Source: Rotaria sp. Silwood1 (lineage: Eukaryota > Rotifera > Eurotatoria > Philodinida > Philodinidae). From it: 64,000 nt of DNA. The notes under the pieces are model-generated. The model searched no databases, was not told the DNA's origin, and was given only the letters and a program-made list of their open reading frames with translations. The DNA is taken from contig CAJNOP010000004.1 of the NCBI GenBank assembly GCA_905250075.1, forward strand, positions 2,402,577 to 2,466,576. The letters run 5' to 3'. The position numbers and the translations under genes were made by a program. Positions 1 through 11,500 of the stretch are shown piece after piece (position 1 is the stretch's first letter; each line of letters starts with the position of its first letter).

Positions 1-1356
1 CAAGTTTTTGCTCTTAAAAACCAGAAACTTTTATTAATGTTGATTGCTTAAACGCAACAATGTACAAACTCCACATTGATAAATAAACCAATTTTGAAAT
101 ATGCTACAAAATTCTTCACTGAATTCTCAAGCTGTCCACATATGTAAATACTTTAATGTAGAAACTATTTGATGGAAAATTTTGTAAATAAAAATAGTGT
201 CCCAATAAAAAAATCTTAAAATGATTTAAGTTTCTACTGAGATTTGACTAAGCTATCGAATTTTTAATGTGTCTGTTTTCTAGAAGATCTTCTAGTAGAA
301 TTCCTCTTGTATTTTCGAATTTTGATCTGAAAGTTTGTGCAGATAGAAATCTCAACTACATTGATTTTCATTAAAAATTCATGAATTTTGAACAAAATCT
401 CTTTGAGATATGAAACTTTCAAAGAAAGGCATGTTGTATATACTATCCATGGAAAAGAGTCTATTATTTTGAAAGTCTCAATTCTCAGAGACATTCTGTT
501 CAAAACTTTTGAATTTCTCATTTCAAGCTAATCTCGTTATGGTCGCTGTATGCACAAAGTTTCAGTTCAAAGTTCAAAAATAGAAGTTTTTCGAAAACTT
601 GAAGTACAGAAAATGGACATATTAAAAATTGGATAGTTTAGTTAAATCTCAATAGGAATCCTAGTTATTTTAGAATTTTTATTAGAACATTATGTAGTAT
701 CTATAGGTAAAAATTTATTGCAATTGAAAGACGACATCCGAAGAGGTTTCTTGGTGAGTATTTGTTAGTCTTTTCAATTTTTCCAACAATAACAGACACC
801 TATTTATTTTTCCTAAGTACAATTCGGAATGGTAAAATCGAAATCAATTGTGCAAATTTATACATTTTTATTTATAAAATATCATTTAATATTTTCTCGA
901 AGCTAAAACTCGAAAGCTTAATATATTTTAGAAGATCAACAAGGCAATTACTTTGATTTTCATATCACTAAAATGACTTCCGACATCAAAGAACCATGTT
1001 ATTTGTCCTTGACTAACATCATGCTAGCTCTCTTTTCTCTTGTATCTTTGATAAGCACACATTCTTTAATATCAGAGACTAAAACAGAAGGTAAACTCAT
1101 AGCGAGGCTCTGAACGAACGAAATCTTTTACTCGAGATAGGGTGGGATGCGACGAGATGAATAAGAAGAAAAAAAAGATTTAATAGTAGGGGCTAGACGA
1201 GAAATGAAAAATCCTCCCCATTGTAGTCTCTGGCCAATACGATAAGAATCTTATCAATACATCGGATCTTCTTACTAGTTGATCCGATGTAATAGCAAGA
1301 AAAAAAACACAAATAAAAATGCATCGCTATAATAATAGTTGATTTATTTATTTTGA
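1..1356. other. Gene-poor left edge with short repeat copies
   Basis: No convincing gene. Around 300-350 is a stretch whose wording (TTTTCGAATTTTGATCTGAA then GTTTGTGCAG) recurs inside MOCOS intron 2 near 41778-41820 and, inverted, near 545-600, so this is part of a short dispersed repeat. On the plus strand 973-1090 reads as a hydrophobic, signal-peptide-like first exon followed by a GTAAAC donor, but no following exon was found. Two perfect hairpins lie side by side at 1241-1255 and 1258-1291. Confidence 0.4.
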
Positions 1357-2281
1357 TTATTCTATGTATTGTTCGCTAAAATATACATAGATATGATATT
1401 TCTGGTATTAAAGTCTTTATTAATAATACTTTTTTTTTCATTATACTAATGACATCGTTCTTTGATATGGAATTTAGATATGGTAATTAAAATATTTAAC
1501 TTACCGTCTTGAATTATTATTATTTCTATTTGGATTTGTTCCATTTCCATTATAATTTGATGAACCATTCATTTGATTATTATTTTTTTTATATGATTCA
1601 TCATTATTATTTCGACGTTGTGAATATCCATTTGTTTTTTTTCTATTACAATCACCATTTTCCATATCCATTTCTAATGTTTCGACATTATGATTCATTT
1701 TTTCTGTTTGAGAAAAATTTGATAATATCGAGGAGAAACTTTCATCACGAATTGGTTGTTGTTCTTCTTCTTCTGATCGATCATTATTAATTTGATGTTC
1801 AACATCAAAATGATCTAAAGATATGTCCATATGACTTAGACTATTTTCAATGTCTTCTTCATCATCATCATCATCATCATCATCATCTTCTTCTTCCTCC
1901 TCGTTTTCCAAATTATTTTTTAATATAATAGTCATATCATTTATTGATAAAATATTTTCTCGAATTGAATTATTATCATCATTGGTAACCATAAAATCTA
2001 TTTGATTATTATTTTCATGATGATGATGATAATCATTTATTTTATCAACATAAATTTCATCATTTGTATTTATCCATTTATGATATCCATTAACAAAACG
2101 AAGTCTTTCACTTGTTGTTGATACTAATTCGTATTGTTCAAGAGAATCAATCGATGAAGAATGTAAAACATTCTTACACAAAAAAAAAAAAAAAACGAAA
2201 ATTTCAATTATCAAATTTTATCTGATAAATGTAACTTACTGTTAAATTAATTTCATCATCATCGTCATGTTCATTATCCAT
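1357..2281 (-). CDS. Acidic low-complexity protein, function unknown
   Basis: Not recognised. Exons run 2281-2240, 2172-1505 and, if the strong GTAAGT donor at 1504 is used, a tiny last exon 1375-1357 adding R-E-Q-Y-I-E; this gives 242 aa. Without that splice the frame stops at 1501 (237 aa). The protein begins MDNEHDDDDEINLT, has a short ordinary-looking segment (YELVSTTSERLRF and GYHKW), a His run, a long Glu/Asp run in the middle and an Asn/Arg-rich tail (RNNNNSRR). Such composition suggests a disordered, possibly nuclear or RNA-associated protein, but no domain supports that. An upstream ATG at 2616 (exon 2616-2584, GTATGT donor, spliced to 2308) would stay in frame and add 20 residues; the start at 2281 is preferred because the extra segment looks like untranslated sequence. 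Exon calls rest on splice consensus and phase only. Confidence 0.5.
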
Positions 2282-5200
2282 TTTAATTAAATGATAATAG
2301 AAATAATTCTAAAAAAAAAAAATCAATTTCACAAATAAAATAATGTTCATGAAAAATGTGTATCTAATTGTATCGATTCTTTTTTTTTTTCTTTTTCATT
2401 TTCTAAAATACATCATGGTCATCATCTACGCCTTTTTTCCTATTCTCATACAATATATTTGCCTTTAGACAATAGATTAAGCCTTGTATCAATGAGATAA
2501 AGTCACACAAGATTAACACTTTCATATATAATATAGTAAATCCTTCACTCGAGGTTTTTTTTTTCGATATTTTCTTTACATACCCAATCAATGTTGACAA
2601 TATCTTTAGGTGCCATTTGAATCAATTTGTGTAAAGAAAAAAAAATTAATAAATGACTACTTGAATAATGTATACATATTTATTAGCACATAACGATGAT
2701 AAAAAAAAAAAAAAGGAAATGGATATATGCATATCTATAGCTTTACATGTATTAGATAAGCAAAGACATGTCACGGACGACTGAGTTGAAAGGTAAAAGA
2801 TTGAATAAAAGGAAAATAAGTAAGAAAAAAAAATATAAATATGTACACATGTTGATAATCAAATATGTAATACTCAAGGACTCTATGGAAAAAAAAATTT
2901 GTTACTATAGTTTGTTTTTCTTGTGAAGATTGACATATTGACTAATTGGTAATTTTTTTTCAAAGTCATTTTTATAAATACTGGAAAAAAGATAACATGG
3001 AACATCTTACAAAGAGTATGTCAGGTAACTAAATACTATACTTTCTTACCATAATAATTGTCGCGTAAGGGAAAAAGAAAGTATTTTCTATTATGAAAAA
3101 TCTTGATGCGTCAAATTGAAGATGTTCCGATGAAATGTCTTTTTTTTTTTTTTATCTATAATGATGATACGTATTACGCGTTTGTCGTTCGTGAGTCCCT
3201 CATTTGAACGAAGTTTTTTTTTTCTCTTTTTTTTTTTTTATTCTTTTTCTTGGTTCTGCCTGATTGAACATCTACTTTTTTCTCTATCTCTGTCTCTCTC
3301 GTTTTTGACGATGATTATCGTTCAAAATGAATGAATGCATGATGTTGAATGCGAAAATGATCTATCATCAACGAAAAAAAAAAAAAGAAAAAAGAGAGAA
3401 TAGAAGGGCGTGCTGCAATCAACAAGACCGACCATATCCTAAATTGAAACATTTTATTGAATCGAGAGTATACAAGCGTTTCATATTTTCATATGGACGA
3501 TAATGGCGAGACATTTTTTCATGCGTTTTGCACTCATACACATAACTCTTCGAAACGTCATATAGATTGATTCAAATGATTGCGTACAGATGACTCAACA
3601 CGTAGAATAGATCATTAGATACATAGGTCTACATCTTTTTTATATAACAATAATAAATAAGACCATTTAAAAAAATTTTGTCATATATTTGGAATTTGAA
3701 ACATATTATATATTATATTATACATATATATCGGAGGATAGTTATGACATTAAATACCTTGATGATATAAAAATGAAATTTTAAGTGAAAATTAATGTGT
3801 TTATATATGATTTTTATTTGTTATGCGAATGATTCGAACTTACATACCACACTATGCTTATTTTAATTAATGAAACAGAGTAATATACATATCATATTAC
3901 TTTAAGGTTTTTGTTAATATACTCGATTTCAAAAAAAAAAAAAAAAAAAAGAAGAAGAAAAAAAAATCAATCACGTATTCATCGGCGTCAAAATTAGTTA
4001 ATATCAACTTTTTGACAGCTAATGTCAAACTTTTACTAAAGTGATAATTTAGAATGTAACATACTATTACGATTCAAAATATTTATCATATTCTATTTAA
4101 TGAGACCTTCGATCTTGACACATGTATAGAACTTTTAATAAGACGCGATCGAATATATTGCATGCATCATAATATTTTCTTACAAAAGACAAGTGTTTCA
4201 AATATTCGATAATATTAACAATAAATTTTTAAAAGAAAACATGATTTATTTTATTTAAAAAATTCTCAAGAGATACTGTTAAATTTTTACCAAAATGAAT
4301 TATTATAATTCTTATTTATCTATATAAATTCTATTTTCGATTGACTTTTATTTGACAATATTTTTAGATTATTAACTTTAATAATGATATATAACCAACG
4401 TCAAAATATTAGAAGATTAAATCAAAGAAATTCAAAATAAATACTAATTAAATTTGAATAAATGAAAGTAAAACTATCAATTCATTTTAAAACATCTTTT
4501 AGATTTTATCATGAAAACAAATGAAGATGTCTTATATGTAAACAAAACTAGACAGTCATTTTATCTTATATTGATTTTAATACTTAACTAAATTTGTGTT
4601 AATGTTCTTTTTATGATTTCAAATAAATTAAATCTAACATTTACCAGATATATGTGTAGTTTATCAATATTCAAATCATCAATTAAGAATGTGTTCATTG
4701 AGATCAAATGCTTTTATTTGAAAATAAAAATAGATGAGTAAATATATTTTGAATAACATTTGATAGAAACAAGATAGAGTACTGCGATTTTCACCACATT
4801 GAAAAGGGAAGATGAATTCATATCGAATCATATATTATATAAATTCTCTTATGATTTTTCTTTTTTTTGTCTGAAATTCTTTTAATCAAATTTATAAAAG
4901 AACAGTATTAGAAAAATGGTTCTTATGAACCGTAAAAATCTGTTCTTTTGCCATAGCAATTGCTTAAAACCCAGAATACTTATGACTCTTGAATAACAAA
5001 ATCTAAAAATATGAGACTTACATAACTTTTTAGATTTTCCATTGATAGTTCGTATGCACACCTGAACAATTTAATATTTACTATAATCATCTGTCTGTAT
5101 ACGTTAAAATTCAAAAAAAAAAACGTCGATTGAAAACTGCAAAAATATTCAGTCAAAAAGCATTTGTGATACACGATTCAATGCATCTTCATCCCTTTTT

Positions 5201-6880
5201 CTTTTTCTAAAGATACAAAACCACAGCTCTCTATCTTGTTTTCTATCAAAAGTTATTAATAAAATTCCCATCCGCCATGCTTTTTTTATTTTGAAATGAC
5301 CATTAGTTTCAATAATATAGGAAGAAAGTACATTTTTCTCAGCAATAGTCAAATGTATTTATTAGAATAAAAAAAGAAAATTTTACAACTTCCTGAAGTT
5401 TACAACTTGTAATATGCGCTCATTCACCTTTTGAAAAAAAAAAAATTCTCGTACATCGTTTCATCATATTCATGATCCATATAGAAACCAATGTTCTCTA
5501 TTTTAACCCATAGAATATTTGCAAAAAAAAGAAGTTTTATGTAAATTTCTTGAAATGACAAAGAAAAACTATTGAATAAATCTAATTCTATAACCATCAT
5601 AGTGATAATCAATGAACTATTTATCTTTCTCGATTAATAGATTTTATATATCTATATAGAAATCTTTCGTTATTGTAAGAACCATTTATTTTTTTAATAT
5701 AGGTAAAAGATCATTATGAAAAATGATGATGAGAAAAAAAAAAAAGTTAATTCTTTTGTACATACAAGAAAAAAATTTAAATTTTATAAGATTCTATTAA
5801 AATTATAATATTTATTTGATTGTTGATATTTAATTTGATAGAAATTTTACAAAATATTTTGTTCTTGAATGATTCTTTACGATTAATATTATATTTATTT
5901 CAATTTTATAAATTGTTTTTTTTTTTTTTATTCGATTTGAAAGAAACTCATCGTTGTATTGAGTACAAATATATATATATTATTCGTTTTAATAAGTTAT
6001 ATTTAGAACATATGTAATTTATCTTGATAGAGAAGACCCCATATTAAGAAACATACAAAAAATTTTATGTTTAAGCAATTACGAATTTTTCTTTTTTAAT
6101 TTAGTAAGATTTAAACAAAATATGCACAATTTATATGTGTCATTATTGTCTGAGAAATAACGGTGACGATGTCGTTTTTTTTTTTCCTCCTCCTTTTCTT
6201 CTTCTTCTTCTTCTTATGCCTATTAATACTGCCACTACTATTCCTACATCAACTAGTAGTAGTACTGCCACTGCTGTCGTTCTTTTCCACCACTTCTTTA
6301 TACTTCTACAGTAGATTGTCGTTGTCATTTGAATCGTTGTAGCGTGCAATAACGGCAGCAGCGGGAGGAATAAGAAGGAAATCGAATCGGCTGTTACTTG
6401 CCCTGTACTCTCGTCTACATACAATGAACGTTAGTTGTAAGCATATATATATATGCCATTCGCGTAAGGCAACAAGGGTAACAAGAATTTTCTTTTTTTT
6501 CTCTTCTCTTTCTTCTATAACAAGTAAGCGTAAGCAGTAGCATGCATCAGAAAGGAAAGAAAATATATGGCTACTATATACATGTATGTGCGTGTGTGTG
6601 TGTGTGCTTTGTCTGTCTATATGTTTGTGCTTGCTCTCACACACATACGCACAAACTACATTGCATAGCCGACGACGGCATACATACACAGCGTTAAGCG
6701 CAAAAGGAAAGAGAAAGCAGACACTCGCGCTATTGCTCTTTCACATAAGCTCTTCTCTCTCCTTTCATATTCACCATCACCACCACTCTACACACACACA
6801 CATATAGCTATTGCTGACTGACTGACTGACACACACACACTGTGCAAAAGACAAGCAAGCAAGCAAGCAAGTAGCAAGCA
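2282..6880. other. Intergenic, low-complexity A/T sequence
   Basis: No gene seen apart from the possible upstream first exon of the neighbouring minus-strand gene (2616-2584). The stretch holds many poly-A and poly-T runs (for example 3140-3152, 3216-3239, 3932-3960). The last 700 bases become less A/T-rich and contain short open frames on both strands that consist of simple repeats. Confidence 0.4.
6586..6880. repeat. Cluster of simple-sequence repeats upstream of the HMG gene
   Basis: Several different microsatellites are packed together: GT repeats at about 6590-6606, CA repeats at 6788-6802 and 6831-6840, four tandem CTGA units at about 6813-6830, and CAAG units at 6853-6872. The surrounding 6180-6900 is also less A/T-rich than the rest of the window. 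It sits directly upstream of the TATA-like element of the HMG-box gene, so it may form part of that promoter region; this last point is inference. Confidence 0.7.
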
Positions 6881-6885
6881 AAGCA

Positions 6886-7143
6886 GTATATATACAGTCT
6901 ACTCGATTAATACGACATCTACTTTTTACAGTATGTATATTTATTAAAAAAAAAAATTAAGAATAAGAATAATTTTTTATTTTTAATAGAAGAATAATTT
7001 ATTTTTTTTGAAATATAAATTAATATACAAAAAAAAAAAAATTTTCAGTTGCAAAAAAAAAAGCACAAAACTTTTAAAAACCAATCTAATAAATATATAT
7101 ATAGTTAAGCGGGAATTTTAATTTAATAATATATTTTAGAAAA
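6886..7143 (+). promoter_or_regulatory. TATA-like element and 5' leader with an intron, HMG gene
   Basis: GTATATATAC at 6886-6895 is a reasonable TATA element. About 35 bases further on, ACA|GTATGT gives a donor at 6931 and a T/A-rich stretch ends in TTTTCAG at 7048. The leader of the HMG-box mRNA is therefore probably interrupted by a 118-nt intron just before the ATG at 7144. Confidence 0.35.
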
Positions 7144-7410
7144 ATGCCTCGTGTAAGTAAATCACAAAAAGATCCAAATGCACCAAAACGTCCATTATCA
7201 ACATTTTTCTTATTTTCACAAGATGAACGACCAAAAATAAAAAAAGATAATCCATCATTATCAGTTGCTGATATTGCTAAACTTATTGGTGAACGATGGC
7301 GTTCAATAAGTGAAGATAAAAAACGTCATTATGAAGAAAAAGCTCGAACAGAAAAAGAACGATATGATCGTGAAGTAGCCGAATATAAAAAACAAGGTGG
7401 TGGTAAATAA
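7144..7410 (+). CDS. Single HMG-box DNA-binding protein (HMGB/NHP6-like)
   Basis: An 88-residue one-exon protein. Residues about 14-82 form an HMG box: KRPLSTFFLFS at the start of helix 1, then SVADIAKLIGERW, then the Lys/Glu-rich third helix with KKRHYEEKA and KERYDREV. Basic residues before the box (VSKSQKDPNAPKRP) match the minor-groove-binding arm of HMGB and NHP6 proteins. HMG-box proteins of this class bend DNA without strong sequence preference and assist chromatin remodelling and transcription in the nucleus. Unlike vertebrate HMGB1/2 there is only one box and no acidic tail; the protein ends QGGGK. Start: ATG in the context AAAAATGCC, with stops upstream. A run of A/T-rich 3' sequence with AATAAA-type signals follows. 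The family call is firm; assignment to a particular ortholog is not possible. Confidence 0.93.
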   Translation: MPRVSKSQKDPNAPKRPLSTFFLFSQDERPKIKKDNPSLSVADIAKLIGERWRSISEDKKRHYEEKARTEKERYDREVAEYKKQGGGK

Positions 7411-8536
7411 ATAAAAGAAACAAAACAAAAGGCACAATTTATAAATATTATATAAATATATATAACAATGATTCCGATGATTGTTTTTTTTTTGAAAATA
7501 GAAGATCATTTAGTGTGTACATAATCATCATATATTGTAGTTAGTATTACCAAAAACAAAAAAAAAAATAAAGAAACCAGAATGTTGTTTCGTTTTGTTC
7601 ATTTTTTTTTCTCTTTTTTGTTGTATTCATCTTTTTTTGTCTCTCTCTCTCTCTCTTTTTTTTGCTTCTTCATATGCTTGTTTGTATATGTTGTGTTCAC
7701 TAACTGAAAAAAAAAAGATAAATAAAATTTTTAAAAATTAAATATTTTCTTTTGATATCAACGTTATATATATATATCAATACATGAAAGAAAACAAAAA
7801 AAGAATTGAACAAATGTGAATAAATTTTTATGATAATAAATGAACATATTTCAGATTGTGTTCATTATGATTTTATGTGCTGATAGTTAATTTTAGAACT
7901 TATTCAGTATTGTTTTGAAATCAAGGCATTCGAATTATAATATTGAGAAATCATATCTTGTATATATAGTGTTCAAGAATTCGTTTTGTATTGATTGAAG
8001 TTATATAAGATTCTGTATTAGAAAACTTCTATACAACAATAGTTCAACAGATTAAAATCGAAATTTGATATATTCCTATTTTTGATTCTGATTGTTCTCA
8101 TATCATTATCTTTTAGTTGAGACTTTTAAATCCTTTGTTTAATAAAGATTATATCCTACAGATGTCATTCATATACTAATTGATTTAATAAAATCAAATA
8201 AAAATTCTTATAAAAAAACATTCTTTTAAATAATCAAAAACAAATAAATATAATAATATTTAAAAAAAAATAAAAACTTTTTATAAAAAAATTCTATATA
8301 AATGAAGGTTTAAACATCGCAACAAAATGGTAGTCATCGTCAAGCGAATGACTTTTCTTTTCTTTCCCGATTGATGAATAAATGGGACGAAAAAAGAGAA
8401 AGAAAGGTCACATTAATAAAAATGTGATTATGTTTTTAATATTAATACATAAACCTTTTGTTTTTTTTTTTCCTTAACTCTTATTTATATTTCTAGATAA
8501 ATTAATAACAAAAAAAAAAAAAAAATTAAAAACGAA
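7411..8536. other. Intergenic between HMG and forkhead genes
   Basis: No gene seen. It contains the HMG 3' region (CT repeats at about 7640-7656, AATAAA at 7720) and an A-rich leader directly before the forkhead ATG. Confidence 0.4.
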
Positions 8537-11500
8537 ATGTCTAATGAAGACGATGAATGTGACTCGTCGAGTCTTTTTAATGTTGCAAGTCAAACAGATG
8601 TAAATTCATTTTTACATTCTCAAGCAGCTAAAATAACAGGTATAACAACAAGTATAAGTGATGATGAAAATAGTTCTATGGATGGAAGTTTATTAACACA
8701 TTTTTCAAAAGTATCATCAGAAAAAAAATATATTATAACAACAAATACAAATATACGTTCAACACCTATAAAACCATATTTAAGTCGTTCATGTTTTGCA
8801 TCATTAACAAGTTCATCACCAATTAAAAATTCATTACAAAAAACTTATGCATCCGATGATTTAACTGAATTAAAATGGTTAAATACATTTAAATTAAAAG
8901 AATTTAAAGATGATTTTACTTCAAATAATATTAAAGATAAAGATAATAATAATAATACTAAAAATCCATTAATATCCCAACAACAACAACAACAACAACA
9001 AGAACAAAACAATAATAATAATAATGATGAAGATCGTTTAGCAAAATTAATAAGTGAATTAAAATCTTATGATAATGAAAATACAAAAATAACAACAACA
9101 TCATTTGGTATAATTATATTTCTTGGATTTTATTCTAAACGTGATGAAAAACATTTATCATGGTCATTAACAATAAAACAATTATATGAATATGTACAAA
9201 ATAATGCTAAATATATAACAAATAAACGTGGATGGAAAAATTTATTACGACAATCATTAATTACAATACCATGTTTTGTTAAAACAAAACGTGATTTACT
9301 TAAATCTCGTTCATTATGGACAATTGATCCATATTATCGACCATTATTAACAAAAGCTTATTTAACAAATCCACCATCACAATCATCAATTATTACAATA
9401 AATAAGTATGAAAATGAAATACTTTTTATTTTTTTACGAAATTTTGAAAATTTGGTTTTTTTTTTGAATTTATTAGAACATTATCCGAAGCACCAACAAA
9501 TCGACATGATGATCAATTGTAAATTTTATATTTGATTTGATTTTTTTTTTTTTGTAATTTTCAATTTTTTTATTTAGAGATATTAATCGTTCATCACAAT
9601 CAATTGTAAGTAATTTTGCACCAAAAGCAACAGTGAAAACAAAAGGTAAAAAAAAAAAATAAGAATTGAATATTTATCATAATGTTTTTTTTCTTCTTTA
9701 TATAATCAGTACTTCCACGTCTTTATGAACGTCTTTGTGAAGAAAAAGCAGATGATGATGATGGAGATGAAGCTGATTCACATAATATTGCCAAACGTCA
9801 TCGAAGTTCAACATCAGGTAAAACATCGATAATAGAACTTATCTATACTTGATAGAATTGTAGCTTTAGCAAAAAAAACAAAACAAATATGAAAATCTAA
9901 AGTTTGAAAACTACTCTTTGTGTGAAATTATCTCTTATAGAGATATGTTGAATGACAAGATACAAAAAAATTTGTTGATATACAAATGTATCAGAAGTAT
10001 TATTCGATGAATTTTTAATGAATAAAATATAAATATCAGTTATTTGGAATATTGAAAAATGTTGAAAACTAATTTTGTTATAAAAGATTTGCAAATTACG
10101 TCATTATATAGATGATGTATAATAAAGAATAGATTTGTCATGAGAAAGAAATCGTCTCAAATGACTCAGATCTTTTCTATTGATATATTTCTCATCTGTT
10201 AGTAAAGATACAGAAGCTGTTCCTAAAAAACAAAAATTTTTTTTGCTTTCATATATGTCAAAAATGGAAAAAGAAAATTTGATTTATTGAACATACAAAT
10301 GATGTTATGAAAAAATTAATCTTTATTAATCAGGAGTTAATGCTCGTACTACGACAAAACAAAATTTTGATTCGGATTTCCAAATGAAAAATCTTTTTTT
10401 TTCTTTTTACAGCTAGTAATTTTCCTCAATGAGTATTAGCGTACGTTTGTAAATAGAATCAAATAAGAAAAAGTTGAAAAGAATAACAGTTTGTAGATCT
10501 TTCCTTTCCGAGTTATGGATATTACTATTAGATTGATCACTTAAAATAAGAGATTTGTCAATTCAGAATTTCAAACTAAAATTGCATTACATATCGATTA
10601 CATGACTTCTATAGCAATCTCAATGTCATAATCAAAACGAATGTTTCTTTTTTTTTGGGAGGGATATAGAGTCTTCAAAAAAGAAAACATCTTCATGGTA
10701 CTGAATGCCATGAAAATTGACTTTTCTTCAATACTCATTCTCTCGAGAAAGAAGTATTCATATTTATTATGATAGTGAGGTCACGAGAAGGATCATCATA
10801 ATCTAAATATGAAAAAAAAGTTATGTTCGAAATTTTGTACTTTGAGTTTCTTCTAGATTTGCTATTCCGAGTGATAAATCTGATAAAATGTTAATAACTC
10901 GGAAAGAAACACGTACGAACTCTTATCCTATTAAACTTTTTCTAATCTCATTAGATCCTACTTATGTTAAAATATTAACGGAAAAGCTTTGAATTACGTA
11001 TTGTCATCATTTTTTATATTTTTTCATTGGTATGAAAATTGAAAAAGGACACTTTTGTTGAATGTACATCAATCAATTCTATACAATCTTGTATATTTCC
11101 TATTTATTGTATTAGAATATACTATTTACATATATTAACTATAGTATCAGGTTTCTTTCTCTTGTTTCTAACTAATGAAATATTTTTCAAATTTTATTGA
11201 TGAAATCAACACATTGCAGAAAACATCTTGGAATAATGAACATTATCATTCACTTTTTTATTAAATTATGGAAGAGAATCTCAATGAGGTTGTACTAGCA
11301 TGAGAAGCAGTGTTTTATCCAGAGGGGTGCCCCCCCAGAAAATCGAGTTCGCCCTCCCGAGGCTTGTGATAATCGTGCTACGAATACATGGCTTGCCCCC
11401 CCCCCCCCGAAAATAATTTTTCGCCCCCTCGGAAATTCAAATCGCCCCTCCGGAAAAAAATTTCGGGATAAAACACTGATGAGAAGTAATAGCATGAAGA

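Noticed and set aside
973..1097. Signal-peptide-like plus-strand exon with GTAAAC donor
   Set aside because: No downstream exon in phase was found before the next gene, and the piece is short enough to arise by chance.
1509..1790. Plus-strand Tyr/His/Phe-rich frame
   Set aside because: It is the complement of the acidic Asn/Asp-rich minus-strand exon.
6143..6807. Overlapping open frames on both strands rich in His, Cys, Arg or Thr
   Set aside because: They follow simple repeats (CA/GT, CTT, CAAG) and lack domains; the region is better read as upstream sequence of the HMG gene.
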